Positions 34,913 through 43,678 of a stretch of DNA of 64,000 bases are shown here, one piece after another (the first letter of the stretch is position 1; each line of letters starts with the position of its first letter). A program made the position numbers and the translations under genes. The notes below the pieces were generated by a model. It saw only the letters and a program-made list of their open reading frames with translations, was not told the origin of the DNA and searched no databases. The DNA lies in contig NZ_BMUI01000013.1 of NCBI RefSeq assembly GCF_014650115.1, forward strand, positions 124,001 to 188,000, read 5' to 3'. The stretch is from Streptomyces olivaceoviridis (lineage in GTDB: Bacteria; Actinomycetota; Actinomycetes; Streptomycetales; Streptomycetaceae).

Positions 34913-34945
34913 TCAATATAATTGATGATTCAGTTCAGTGAACTG
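34913..34945. promoter_or_regulatory. two perfect dyads between XRE-cupin and EamA genes
   Basis: TCAAT-ATA-ATTGA (34913-34925) and CAGTTCA-G-TGAACTG (34931-34945) are both perfect. They are separated by 5 bp in a strikingly AT-rich 113-bp divergent region. They are the obvious operators for the XRE-cupin repressor. Confidence 0.65.
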
Positions 34946-34998
34946 CATTACGGTGAGGTGCACCTGATCGTTCACCGCACTGTACTGCGAGGCCGGCC

Positions 34999-35856
34999 GT
35001 GACAGCATTCTTCGCCCTGACCACCAGCCTGCTGTGGGGGCTGGCCGACTTCGGCGGCGGACTGCTGACCCGGCGTACCCCGGCGCTCACGGTCGTGGTG
35101 GTCTCGCAGGCCATCGCGGCGGCCGTCCTGGGCGCGATCGTGCTCGCCACGGGCGGCTGGGGCGAGGCCGAGCCCCGGCTGTGGTTCGCGTTCGCGGCGG
35201 GCCTGGTCGGACCGGTGGCCCTGCTCTCCTTCTACCAGGCCCTCGCCCTCGGCCCGATGGGCGTCGTCTCCCCCCTCGCCACCCTCAGCGTCGCGGTCCC
35301 CCTCGGGGTCGGCCTCGCCCTAGGCGAGCGGCCGGGGCTGCTCCAGGTCGCGGGCATCGCGGTCGCCGTCACGGGCGTCGTCCTGGCCGGCGGCCCGCAA
35401 CTGCGGGGCGCGGCCGTGCAGCGGCGCGCGATCCTGCTCACGCTGGTCGCGGCGCTCGGCTTCGGCACGGTGTTCGCGCTGATCACGGAGGCCGCGACCA
35501 ATGTCACGGGCCTGTTCCTCGCCCTGTTCGCGCAGCGGCTGACCAATGTCGCGGTGGGCGGGGCCGCGCTCGCCGTCTCGGTCCGGCGCGGCGGCACCGC
35601 CCTCCCGGAGGGCGGCTTCCCCTGGGCCTCGCTGCCCGCGCTGGCCTTCGTCGGACTCGCCGACGTGGCGGCCAACGGCACGTACGCCGTCGCCGCCCGG
35701 AGCGGCCCGGTCACCGTCGCGGCCGTGCTCGCCTCGCTGTATCCGGTGGTGACCGCGCTGGCCGCGCGCGGCTTCCTCAGCGAGCGGCTGCGCGCGGTCC
35801 AGGCGGCGGGAGCGGGCCTGGCCCTGCTGGGCACACTGCTGCTGGCGACCGGCTGA
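34999..35856 (+). CDS. EamA/DMT-family transporter
   Basis: A 285-aa integral membrane protein with about ten helices in two homologous EamA halves (LLWGLADFGGGLLTR and ADVAANGTYAVAARSGPVTVAA). DMT proteins export amino acids, metabolites or drugs. The GTG start has GAGGCCGGCC just upstream. It is paired with the divergent XRE-cupin regulator, so expression is probably triggered by a ligand bound by the cupin. Confidence 0.88.
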   Translation: MTAFFALTTSLLWGLADFGGGLLTRRTPALTVVVVSQAIAAAVLGAIVLATGGWGEAEPRLWFAFAAGLVGPVALLSFYQALALGPMGVVSPLATLSVAVPLGVGLALGERPGLLQVAGIAVAVTGVVLAGGPQLRGAAVQRRAILLTLVAALGFGTVFALITEAATNVTGLFLALFAQRLTNVAVGGAALAVSVRRGGTALPEGGFPWASLPALAFVGLADVAANGTYAVAARSGPVTVAAVLASLYPVVTALAARGFLSERLRAVQAAGAGLALLGTLLLATG

Positions 35857-35867
35857 CCCGGCCCGCG

Positions 35868-36632
35868 TCAGCCCTCGGGCTCCAGCGCGGCGAGCCGGGC
35901 CACCGCGTCCTCGTCCAGATCCGCGAGCGCCCGCAGCTGCCCCGGCGTCATGCCGTCCGGGATCGGCACCGGCGCGGGGGTCCGCAACGGCGGCTGCCAG
36001 CCCTCGTCGGGCGTCCAGCGCCGTACGACCCTGGCCGGCGCGCCCGCCACCACCGCGTGGTCGGGCACCGTGCCCCGCACCACCGCGCCGGCCGCCACGA
36101 CCACGTTCCGGCCGATCCGCGCGCCCGGCAGGATCACCGCGCCCGTGCCGATCCAGCAGCCCGGGCCGATCTCGACCGGCTCCATCCGCGGCCACTGCCT
36201 GCCGATGGGCTCGTGCGGGTCGTCGTAGGAGTGGTTGGTGGAGGTGACGTAGACGTACGGGCCGAAGTAGCAGTCGCTGCCGATGGTGACCGTGGTGTCC
36301 GCGATGACGTGGCTGCCGCGGCCGAGGACCACGCCGTCGCCGATGCGCAGGATCGGCTCCGGACCGAGGTCCAGATCGGGCATCAGGCCGGCGGTGAGGG
36401 TGACCTGCTCGCCGATGATGCAGTGCGAGCCGAGCCGGATCCAGGGTTCGCCGAAGACCGTGCCGAGCGGGAAGGCCAGCCGGGTGGCCTCGCCGATGGA
36501 GCCGAAACGGAAGCCCGCGGGGCGCTCGGCCGTGACGGACCCGGTGCGCTGCATCCAGGACCAGGCCGCGTGTACGGCTCGCTGGGCGAGGCCCTGTCGC
36601 CAGGACGAGAACGTGTTCTTGCGCTTCGGCAC
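35868..36632 (-). CDS. hexapeptide-repeat acyltransferase
   Basis: A 254-aa left-handed beta-helix acyltransferase of the NodL/maltose O-acetyltransferase group. Hexapeptide repeats run from about residue 65 to 215 (IGDGVVLGRGSHVIAD, IGPGCWIGTGAVILPGARIGRN). The catalytic-type histidine is probably in STNHSYDDP. The acceptor is unknown, perhaps a sugar. TAACGT is 6 nt before the GTG. It is convergent with the EamA gene. Confidence 0.85.
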   Translation of the reverse strand: MPKRKNTFSSWRQGLAQRAVHAAWSWMQRTGSVTAERPAGFRFGSIGEATRLAFPLGTVFGEPWIRLGSHCIIGEQVTLTAGLMPDLDLGPEPILRIGDGVVLGRGSHVIADTTVTIGSDCYFGPYVYVTSTNHSYDDPHEPIGRQWPRMEPVEIGPGCWIGTGAVILPGARIGRNVVVAAGAVVRGTVPDHAVVAGAPARVVRRWTPDEGWQPPLRTPAPVPIPDGMTPGQLRALADLDEDAVARLAALEPEG

Positions 36633-36741
36633 GGGGTCACGTTACTCACCGGTCGCTTCCGGCGCAGAGGGCGGGCTGCTGTGATCTTTGCCCCACCGGG
36701 TGCCGTACGGTGCCGTGTACCGCTGACACAAGGAGACGGTG

Positions 36742-37269
36742 ATGACGCACAAGGCGCTGATCGTGGGTATCGGGGGCAAGGAGCCGCAGGTCGATCCGGA
36801 GGCGTTCGTGGCGCCCACGGCGTCCGTGATCGGGGACGTCGTCCTGCACCCGGAGGCCAGTGTCTGGTACGGGGCCGTGCTGCGCGGTGACGTCGAGAGG
36901 ATCACCGTGGGGGCGCAGGCCAATGTGCAGGACAACGTCACCCTGCACTCCGATGCCGGGTTCCCCGTCACCATCGGGGAGCGGGTGTCCATCGGGCACA
37001 ACGCGGTGGTGCACGGGGCGACCGTCGAGGACGACTGCCTCATCGGGATGGGGGCGACCGTGCTCAACGGCGCGGTGATCGGCGCGGGATCGCTGGTCGC
37101 GGCCCAGGCGCTGGTGCCGCAGGGGATGGTGGTGCCCGCCGGCTCGCTGGTGGCGGGGGTGCCGGCGAAGGTGAAGCGGCCCCTCTCCGAGGAGGAGCGG
37201 GAGGGGGTCACCCTCAACGGCACCCTGTACGCGGAGTTGGGCAAGGCGCACAAGGACGTGCACCAGTAG
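36742..37269 (+). CDS. gamma-class carbonic anhydrase-like protein
   Basis: A 175-aa left-handed beta-helix protein of the gamma-carbonic anhydrase family (CaiE/PaaY/YrdA group). The metal-binding histidines are His69, His86 and His91, and Arg48, Asp50 and Gln63 are also in place. It probably binds zinc or iron; some relatives have little hydratase activity. AAGGAGACGGTG precedes the ATG at 36742; the GTG three bases earlier is an alternative. Confidence 0.88.
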   Translation: MTHKALIVGIGGKEPQVDPEAFVAPTASVIGDVVLHPEASVWYGAVLRGDVERITVGAQANVQDNVTLHSDAGFPVTIGERVSIGHNAVVHGATVEDDCLIGMGATVLNGAVIGAGSLVAAQALVPQGMVVPAGSLVAGVPAKVKRPLSEEEREGVTLNGTLYAELGKAHKDVHQ

Positions 37270-37285
37270 GAGCGTGCGCGGCGGC

Positions 37286-37315
37286 GGGTGCCGGGGGCCT
37301 CACTCCCCGGCGCCC
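37286..37315. terminator. bidirectional hairpin between convergent genes
   Basis: GGGTGCCGGGG (37286-37296) pairs with CCCCGGCGCCC (37305-37315) with one G-U pair. The loop holds the stop codon of the DedA gene. It likely ends transcription from both sides. Confidence 0.5.
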
Positions 37316-37944
37316 ACCGGTTCCGCTTCTCGCTGGTCCGCCTGGGCCTTCTTCGCCTTGCGCCTGAGGATCAGCATGGAGGCCAGGCCGATCAGCACCG
37401 CCACTCCCAGGCCCACGTACGAGAAGCGCTTCAGCCAGTCCTCGGCGACGATGCCCACGTAGTAGATGACGGCCGTCGTGCCGCCGGCCCAGCAGATGCC
37501 GCCGAGGACGTTGGCGATGAGGAACTTCCAGTACGGCATGTGCAGGACGCCCGCGAGGGGGCCGGCGAAGATGCGCAGCAGGGCGACGAAGCGGCCGAAG
37601 AAGACCGCCCACATGCCCCACTTCTCGAAGGACCGCTCGGCGGTGGCCACATGGCCCGCGCTGAAGTGGCGTGGGAACTTCCTCCCGAGCCACGCCAGCA
37701 GCGGGCGTCCGCCCTTGCGGCCGATGGCGTAGCCGATGGAGTCGCCGATCACCGCGCCCGCGGTCGCGCAGGCACCGAGGACGACCGGGTTGACACCCGA
37801 GTGCTGGGAGGAGAGCAGCGCCGCCGAGACCAGGATGATCTCCCCCGGCAGCGGGATGCCCAGGCTCTCCAGACCGATCACCAGAGCCACCGCGGCGTAG
37901 ACGGCGACCGCCGGCACCGAGTCGAGCCATTCCTGGACGTGCAC
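37300..37944 (-). CDS. DedA-family membrane protein
   Basis: A 214-aa DedA/SNARE-associated protein with about four to five helices. It has the acidic GLESLGIPLPGE motif (near residue 25), GAVIGDSIGYAIGRKGG, and the basic FFGRFVALLRIFAGPLAG re-entrant motif. Recent work links the family to lipid scrambling or undecaprenyl/aminophospholipid transport. The GTG has GGGGAGGACCGGCG upstream. Confidence 0.9.
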   Translation of the reverse strand: MHVQEWLDSVPAVAVYAAVALVIGLESLGIPLPGEIILVSAALLSSQHSGVNPVVLGACATAGAVIGDSIGYAIGRKGGRPLLAWLGRKFPRHFSAGHVATAERSFEKWGMWAVFFGRFVALLRIFAGPLAGVLHMPYWKFLIANVLGGICWAGGTTAVIYYVGIVAEDWLKRFSYVGLGVAVLIGLASMLILRRKAKKAQADQREAEPVGAGE

Positions 37945-38194
37945 CGCCGGTCCTCCCCTGTCGCTGTCCCTGCCCGTCGGGTCACCGCATGTAAAGCGCG
38001 CCCCAAGGGAAGGCTACCTGGTCGGCGGTGAACGGCCGCTCGCCCGCGCCCGGCCCGCGGCACCGTCCCGCCCCCGCCCCTTACGTTTCCGGCCATCCCG
38101 GTGTCACGCGGGAGGGGAAGGCTCTCCGCGGTTCCGCCCGGCCCGCCTCCCCCCAGGCCCCCGTGGGGGCCCGCCGCGGAAGGACGACGTCCCC
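37945..38194. other. 250-bp divergent intergenic region with one hairpin
   Basis: Between the DedA and flippase-like starts I see no gene. GGCCCCC-GT-GGGGGCC at 38156-38171 is a perfect 7-bp inverted repeat 23 bp before the GTG at 38195 and could affect its translation or transcription. Confidence 0.4.
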
Positions 38195-39256
38195 GTGCCC
38201 TCACTGTCCCCGTCCGGCTCGCTGCCCCCGGACACGGCCGCCCGCCCCGAGTGCGCCGCACCGGCCCCGTCGGCCACCGGGGCGTGTCCCGGGACCACGG
38301 CCACGGCCCGGCCGGCGTCCCGCATGTCCGCCCGGCCGGTACGGCTGGCCCTGTGCCTGGCTCCCCTGCTGCTCGCCGCCGGCTGGGCCGTGGCCAACCG
38401 GCCCGTGGTGTACGAGGGGGTACGGCGGCTGGTCGCGGCCGACCCGGGGTGGCTGCTGGCCGGAGCCGGTTTCACCTGTCTGACCTGGGTGGCCGCCTCC
38501 TGTGCCCGGCAGGGTGCCCTGCCCGACCGGCTGCCGCCGGGGCTGCTGCTGGCCTCGCAGTTCGCGGCCGGCGCCGCCAATCACGCGCTCCCCGCCGGGC
38601 TCGGTGCCCACGCGGTCACCCTGCGCTTCCTGCGCGGGCGGGGGGTGCCGCTGGAGCGGGCGACCGCGTCGATCGGGCTGTACTCGCTGGCCAGGTCCAC
38701 GGCGAAGACGCTGGTCCTGCTGGTCTTCCTGGCGGTGTCCCCGGCCTGGCGGCGCCTCGGGGACCTGGTCCCGGACGGCCGGCTGCTGGTGCCGCTCGCG
38801 GCCGTCGCGGGCGGGGCGGTCGCGGTGGCGGGGGTGCTGCTGACGGTCGTACGGCCGTTACGGCGGCCGGTGACCGGGCTGCTGCGCTCGGCCCTGGCCG
38901 ACGCGCGCGCGGTGCACTCCCGGCCCCGCCGGGTGCTCGCCCTGTGGGGCGGGGCGGTCGCGATGCCGCTGGTGCAGGCGGGCACGCTCGCCTGTGTCGG
39001 GGCCTCGCTCGGGCTGGGACTGCCGTGGGAGCAGGTGGTGCTCGCCCATCTGGCGGCGGGCACGGCCGTCGGGGCGGTGCCGGCGCCGGGCGGGCTGGCG
39101 GTCGACGCGGCGCTGGTGTGGACGCTGGTCACGTTCGGCGCGGGACCTGCGGTGGCGACGGCCACGGTGATCGGGTACCGGGCGCTGTCGGACTGGGTGC
39201 CGCTGCTGCCCGGGGCGTTGGTGCTGTCGGCGCTGATCCGGGCGAAGGTGTTGTGA
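38195..39256 (+). CDS. YbhN/UPF0104-type membrane protein (lysylphosphatidylglycerol-synthase flippase-like)
   Basis: A 353-aa membrane protein of the lysylphosphatidylglycerol synthase TM family. About eight helices are present, with family landmarks AAGAANHALPAGLGAHAVTLRFL and the late GTAVGAVPAPGGLAVDAAL motif. The catalytic MprF domain is absent, so it is the membrane part only, perhaps a lipid flippase. GTG at 38195 is used; an ATG at 38324 would remove 43 low-complexity residues and may be the real start. Confidence 0.78.
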   Translation: MPSLSPSGSLPPDTAARPECAAPAPSATGACPGTTATARPASRMSARPVRLALCLAPLLLAAGWAVANRPVVYEGVRRLVAADPGWLLAGAGFTCLTWVAASCARQGALPDRLPPGLLLASQFAAGAANHALPAGLGAHAVTLRFLRGRGVPLERATASIGLYSLARSTAKTLVLLVFLAVSPAWRRLGDLVPDGRLLVPLAAVAGGAVAVAGVLLTVVRPLRRPVTGLLRSALADARAVHSRPRRVLALWGGAVAMPLVQAGTLACVGASLGLGLPWEQVVLAHLAAGTAVGAVPAPGGLAVDAALVWTLVTFGAGPAVATATVIGYRALSDWVPLLPGALVLSALIRAKVL

Positions 39257-39324
39257 ACCGGCCTTGAGAGTTACCGTCGGTATTTCCGACCGCTCCCCGA
39301 TCAGCCCCCTGCTATGGTGCGCCG

Positions 39325-39753
39325 ATGTCATCGGTCAAGCAGTTCCAGGTCACCTTCGACTGCGCGGAACCCGAGCGCGTCGCTCGTTTCTGGTGCGAGG
39401 TGTTGGGGTACGTCGTATCGCCGCCACCGGCGGGGTTCGCCACGTGGGACGATTTCGATCGCTCGCGGCCACCTGAGGACCGGGGTTCATGGTGGGCGTG
39501 CAGTGACCCCTCCGGCGTGGGCCCGCGACTGTTCTTCCAGCGCGTCCCCGAAGGCAAGGTCGTCAAGAACCGGGTGCATCTCGACGTGCGGGTCGGTACC
39601 GGGCTCGTGGGTGAGGAGCGCCTGGCCGCGCTTGAGGCGGAATGCGCACGACTGGTCGCGCTCGGCGCGGTACGCGAGCGACTCCTGTACGACGGCACCG
39701 ACGCGTGCATCGGCATGCGGGACATCGAGGGCAACGAGTTCTGTCTCGACTGA
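39325..39753 (+). CDS. VOC/glyoxalase-like protein
   Basis: A 142-aa vicinal-oxygen-chelate fold protein with two beta-alpha-beta-beta-beta modules (QVTFDCAEPERVARFWCEVLGY and HLDVRV...MRDIEGNEFCLD). Members are dioxygenases, isomerases or drug-binding resistance proteins; metal ligands and substrate cannot be assigned. TATGGT lies 6 nt before the ATG, so the mRNA is probably leaderless. Confidence 0.82.
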   Translation: MSSVKQFQVTFDCAEPERVARFWCEVLGYVVSPPPAGFATWDDFDRSRPPEDRGSWWACSDPSGVGPRLFFQRVPEGKVVKNRVHLDVRVGTGLVGEERLAALEAECARLVALGAVRERLLYDGTDACIGMRDIEGNEFCLD

Positions 39754-39874
39754 GCGGCACCTGCCCAGAGACCCGCTTGCCCGGAGGTCCGCGCCCGTCC
39801 GCGGCAGCACGTCCGCGCGGCGCCGGGCACCTCGCCCAGCGCCTACCGCGCCGCCTTCCGCGGGGGCGCGGTGC

Positions 39875-40354
39875 TCACTTCCGCGGGTCGGTCGGGCGCA
39901 GGGTCCACACGACGGTCATCTCGCCGGTCACGGCGCCGTCCGCGCGCCGGATCTCGACCGACACCGGGAACTCGGGGCGCTGCCCGGCGTCCAGTTCGGC
40001 GACGACCTCGGCGGCCGGGCGGCCCAGCGTCGCGGTCGCGGTGACGACGCCCATGGCCAGCTTCTTGTAGGCAATGTCGGCCCGCACGGCGAGCGGCACG
40101 GCGCGCGAGAGCTGGTCCCCGAAGGCGGCCAGCACGATGGCACCGCTGGCCGACTCCCCGAGGGTGAACATCGCGCCGGCGTGCGGGCCGCCCACGTGGT
40201 TGTGGTAGGCGCTCTGGTCCGGCAGGGAGACCACGGCCTTGTCGGGCGCGGTCTGAAGGAACTCCAGGTTGAGGGTCCGGGCCATGGGCACGGTGGCGGC
40301 GAGCATGTCGCCGATCGACATCTGGTCTGCGCTCATGGCCGTCATGTTACTCAT
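39875..40354 (-). CDS. hotdog-fold thioesterase-like protein (DUF4442/PaaI)
   Basis: A 159-aa single hotdog domain. The core NHVGGPHAGAMFTLGESASGAIVLAAF matches the DUF4442/PaaI group, which hydrolyse acyl-CoA thioesters. The acyl substrate is unknown. Three nearby ATGs (40354, 40345, 40336) compete and none has a strong ribosome-binding site, so the first few residues are uncertain. Confidence 0.8.
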   Translation of the reverse strand: MSNMTAMSADQMSIGDMLAATVPMARTLNLEFLQTAPDKAVVSLPDQSAYHNHVGGPHAGAMFTLGESASGAIVLAAFGDQLSRAVPLAVRADIAYKKLAMGVVTATATLGRPAAEVVAELDAGQRPEFPVSVEIRRADGAVTGEMTVVWTLRPTDPRK

Positions 40355-40383
40355 GGGTAGCCGAGCCTGACCAGGGAAGCCAC

Positions 40384-40389
40384 TAGGGT
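40384..40389 (+). promoter_or_regulatory. -10 box of a leaderless promoter
   Basis: TAGGGT stands 8 nt before the ATG at 40398, with no ribosome-binding site between. This is the classic Streptomyces leaderless arrangement. No good -35 match is found, as is usual for this promoter class. Confidence 0.55.
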
Positions 40390-40397
40390 TACTGGCC

Positions 40398-41459
40398 ATG
40401 TGGCCAGATCAGCAGCCGCCAGGGGGCGCGCCCAACCCGCAGCAGAACCAGCAGAACAACCCGTATCAGCAGCCTGGTTACCAGCAGCCGAACCCGTACC
40501 AGCAGCCCGGCTACCAGCAGTACCCGCAGGCCGGCCCCTACGGTCAGCAGGCGCAGGGCGGCCCGTACGGACAGCAGCCGCAGTGGGGGCAGCCGGGGCA
40601 GCCCCCCGGCGCGCCCGTGCCCCAGCCCCCGCAGGGCGGCGGTGGCGGTCGCACCAAGCTCGTCGCGATCGTCGCGGCCACGGCGGTCGTCGTCACCGCC
40701 GCCGTGACCGGCTATCTGGTGCTGGGCGGTTCGAAGGACGACGAGGCGGACGACGGCAAGGGCGGACAGCACACGAGCCCGTCGCCGACGGCCACCGAGC
40801 CCGCCTCGCCCACGGCGTCCGCGACCGGCGACCCGCGCGGCAACGAGACCGAGAAGCCGACCGTGGCGGGCTGGAAGGTCGTGGTCAACCCCAAGTACGG
40901 CACGGCCTTCGACGTGCCCGCCGACTGGGAGGTCGAGCGGCCCGGCGTCTTCTCCTTCTTCGAGGACGAGACGAAGGGCGACGGCTCCGCGTACATCGGC
41001 TTCTCCGGCTCCACGTTCCTGAAGCCGGACTACTGCACCTCCGACGACAGCGGCACCAAGGAGTCGCACGCGCTCGCGGCCGGCGGCACGAAGGGCGAGA
41101 ACGGCGCCAAGGACACCGCGAGCATCGCCCGCGGCGACTCGGCCACCTTCGCCTTCGGCGGCTACACCGACCAGTCGGAGGCCGCCAAGAAGTACCTGCG
41201 GATCGGCAAGGCGAAGCCCTTCACCACGACCTCGGGTGTGAAGGGCAGCGTCGCGACGTCGTACGTCCTCGGCGTGCCGAAGAAGAACAAGTGCGACACC
41301 GACGGCAAGGCCACCACCTTCGCCTTCAAGAACTCCACGGGCAGCTTCGTCTCGTGGACGTTCTACGGCGCGAAGGGCGTCGAGGACGAAGTGCCCGACG
41401 CGACGATGAACAAGATCCTCAGCACGGTGCGGCTGCACGGCGACCCGATCGTGGACTGA
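40398..41459 (+). CDS. membrane-anchored protein with QQPGY-rich N-tail
   Basis: A 353-aa protein. Residues 1-85 are a cytoplasmic low-complexity tail with YQQPGYQQPNPYQQPGYQQY repeats and many glycines. Residues 87-110 form one membrane helix (LVAIVAATAVVVTAAVTGYLVL). The rest is extracellular: a Ser/Thr/Pro-rich linker and a PsbP/LpqN-like folded domain (VAGWKVVVNPKYGTAFDVPADWEVE). Function is unknown. Such proteins are common in Streptomyces, and the tail may condense or bind partners at the membrane. Confidence 0.82.
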   Translation: MWPDQQPPGGAPNPQQNQQNNPYQQPGYQQPNPYQQPGYQQYPQAGPYGQQAQGGPYGQQPQWGQPGQPPGAPVPQPPQGGGGGRTKLVAIVAATAVVVTAAVTGYLVLGGSKDDEADDGKGGQHTSPSPTATEPASPTASATGDPRGNETEKPTVAGWKVVVNPKYGTAFDVPADWEVERPGVFSFFEDETKGDGSAYIGFSGSTFLKPDYCTSDDSGTKESHALAAGGTKGENGAKDTASIARGDSATFAFGGYTDQSEAAKKYLRIGKAKPFTTTSGVKGSVATSYVLGVPKKNKCDTDGKATTFAFKNSTGSFVSWTFYGAKGVEDEVPDATMNKILSTVRLHGDPIVD

Positions 41460-41539
41460 CCACCACGGGGTCCGCCACCCGCCCACGACGTCCGCGAAAC
41501 CACTTGGCACGCCGGAAGCCGGGCGGGGATAGTCGGCCG

Positions 41540-42838
41540 GTGACCCAGACCTCCAACTCCCCCGTCCGCCCCCGTGGACCCGCCTGGGCGGGGCGCAACT
41601 ACTCGCTGCTGACCGCGGCGGCCATCGTGACGAGCCTCGGTGCGAACGGCTCGCTGATCGCCGCCGCGTTCGCCGTTCTGGAGTCGGGCGGCGACGGCGG
41701 GGACGTCGGCCTGGTGGCCGCCTCCCGCACCCTGCCGCTGGTGGTCTTCCTGCTCATCGGCGGCGCGGTCGCGGACCGGCTCCCCCGGCACCGGGTGATG
41801 GTCGCCGCCAACACGCTCAACTGCCTCTCCCAGGCGGCGTTCGCGGCCCTCGTCCTCGCCGGTGAGCCCCGACTGTGGCAGATGATGCTGCTCACCGCGC
41901 TCGGCGGCACCGGCCAGGCGTTCTTCGGCCCCGCCGCGGAGGGCATGCTGATGTCCTCCGTGGAGGGCGAACAGGCGGGCCGGGCGTTCGCCGTCTTCCG
42001 CATGGCCACCCAGGGCGCGGCCCTCGGCGGCGCGGCACTGGGCGGCGCCCTGGTCGCGGCCGTCGGCCCCGGCTGGGTGCTCGCCCTCGACGCGGCGGCC
42101 TTCGCCGTCGCCGCCGCGCTGCGCTCCTTCCTCGACGTCAGCCACATCCCGCCGCGGGCGCCGGGCGGGGGCATGCTGGCCGATCTCCGCGAGGGCTGGC
42201 GGGAGTTCACCGGCCGGCCCTGGCTGTGGGCCATCGTCGTGCAGTTCTCGATCGCCAACGCGGTGGTCGGCGCGGCCGACGCGGTCTACGGTCCCCTCGT
42301 CGCCCGGGACAGCCTGGGCGGCGCGGGCCCGTGGGGCCTGGCCCTGGCCGCGTTCGGCGCGGGCACGGTGGCCGGGGCCCTGCTGATGACCCGCTGGAAG
42401 CCCCGCCGTCTGCTGCTCGCCGGCACGCTGTGCGTCTTCCCGCTGGCCTTGCCGGGGGCCGCGCTGGCCGTGCCGGTGCCGGCGGGCGTGCTGTACGGGG
42501 TGATGTTCGTCGCGGGTACGACGGTGGAGGTGTTCGGCGTCTCCTGGATGACCGCGCTGCACCAGGAGATCCCCGAGGACAAGCTCTCCCGGGTCTCGGC
42601 CTACGACTGGTTCGGCTCGGTCTCCCTCATGCCGCTCGCCACGGCCCTGGCCGGCCCGGCCGAGGCCGCCGTCGGCCGCACGGCCGCCCTGTGGGGGTGT
42701 GCCGGCCTGGTGGTCCTGGTCACCGCCCTGGTGCTGCTGGTCCCGGACGTCCGCGACCTCACCCGCCGCACGCACCCGGTCGCCGGCTCCCCGGCGCCGT
42801 CAGCCGATGCCGAACGCCCCGTCGGGGGGCTCGGGTGA
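41540..42838 (+). CDS. major facilitator superfamily transporter (EntS-like)
   Basis: A 432-aa MFS transporter with about ten to twelve helices. The loop 2-3 motif GGAVADRLPRHRVMVAAN matches motif A of the family. It resembles the MFS_3 group (enterobactin exporter EntS and macrolide efflux proteins). Substrate is unknown. GATAGT is 6 nt before the GTG. Its last 39 bp overlap the 3' end of the convergent methyltransferase-like gene. Confidence 0.85.
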   Translation: MTQTSNSPVRPRGPAWAGRNYSLLTAAAIVTSLGANGSLIAAAFAVLESGGDGGDVGLVAASRTLPLVVFLLIGGAVADRLPRHRVMVAANTLNCLSQAAFAALVLAGEPRLWQMMLLTALGGTGQAFFGPAAEGMLMSSVEGEQAGRAFAVFRMATQGAALGGAALGGALVAAVGPGWVLALDAAAFAVAAALRSFLDVSHIPPRAPGGGMLADLREGWREFTGRPWLWAIVVQFSIANAVVGAADAVYGPLVARDSLGGAGPWGLALAAFGAGTVAGALLMTRWKPRRLLLAGTLCVFPLALPGAALAVPVPAGVLYGVMFVAGTTVEVFGVSWMTALHQEIPEDKLSRVSAYDWFGSVSLMPLATALAGPAEAAVGRTAALWGCAGLVVLVTALVLLVPDVRDLTRRTHPVAGSPAPSADAERPVGGLG

Positions 42839-43645
42839 CGGTACGGCGTCGATGTCCTCGACCGGCCGCGCATCGCCGATGAACTCCCGCACGGCCGCCC
42901 CGTGTTCGACCCGCGCCGGAAAGACGTCCGCCGCGGCGCGCCGGGCCGGCGTGGCGATGTCCAGCGGCCGGTGCGAGGCCACGACCACCGCGTTCCCGAA
43001 CCGCCGGCCGCGCAGCACGCCCGGCTCCGCGATCAGCGCCAGCTCCTCGAACACGGTCGCCAGCGTGGCCAGTTGGGACCGGAGGAACGCGAACGGCGCC
43101 GCGTCCGCCAGGTTGGCCAGATACACCCCGTCGGGCCGCAGCACCCGCTCGGCCTCACGGACGTAGGCGAGCGTGGTCAGGTGCGCCGGCACCCGGGACC
43201 CGCCGAACACGTCGGCGACCAGCACATCGGCGTGGTCGTCCGGCGCGCCCTCCAGCCAGGCCCGGGCATCGGCGGCGTGCAGCGCGATGCCCGAGCCGTC
43301 CGGCAGCGGCAGCCGCTCGGTGACCAGCTCCAGCAGTCCCCGGTCGGCCTCGACGACGTCCTGCCGGGAACCGGGGCGGGTGGCTGCGAGGTACCTCGGC
43401 AGCGTGAGCGCGCCCCCGCCCAGGTGCACCGCGTCCACCGCCCGCCCGGCCGCGGCGACGGCGTCCAGGACGTACCCCAGCCGCCGCGCGTACTCGAACT
43501 CCAGGTATTCCGGTTCGTCGAGGTCGACGTACGACTGCGGTGCCCCGTCGACCGTGAGCAGCCAGGCCCGCTCACGGTCGACGTCGGGCATCAGCTTGGC
43601 GGTGCCGTGGTCGGTGGTGCGGGTGACGGGTATCGATGCGTTCAC
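42800..43645 (-). CDS. spermidine-synthase-like methyltransferase-fold protein
   Basis: A 281-aa Rossmann-fold protein of the spermidine synthase family. Motifs are AVHLGGGALTLPRYLAATRPG (cofactor site), VVEADRGLLEL, and ADVLVADVFGGSRVPAHL. It lacks a clear polyamine-binding set, and many actinobacterial members are of unknown function. GACAAT and GGAGAA both lie close before the GTG. Its 3' end overlaps the MFS gene by 39 bp tail to tail. Confidence 0.85.
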   Translation of the reverse strand: MNASIPVTRTTDHGTAKLMPDVDRERAWLLTVDGAPQSYVDLDEPEYLEFEYARRLGYVLDAVAAAGRAVDAVHLGGGALTLPRYLAATRPGSRQDVVEADRGLLELVTERLPLPDGSGIALHAADARAWLEGAPDDHADVLVADVFGGSRVPAHLTTLAYVREAERVLRPDGVYLANLADAAPFAFLRSQLATLATVFEELALIAEPGVLRGRRFGNAVVVASHRPLDIATPARRAAADVFPARVEHGAAVREFIGDARPVEDIDAVPSPEPPDGAFGIG

Positions 43646-43678
43646 TTCTCCATTGTCGGTGTCCGCGTCCCCGTCCCT

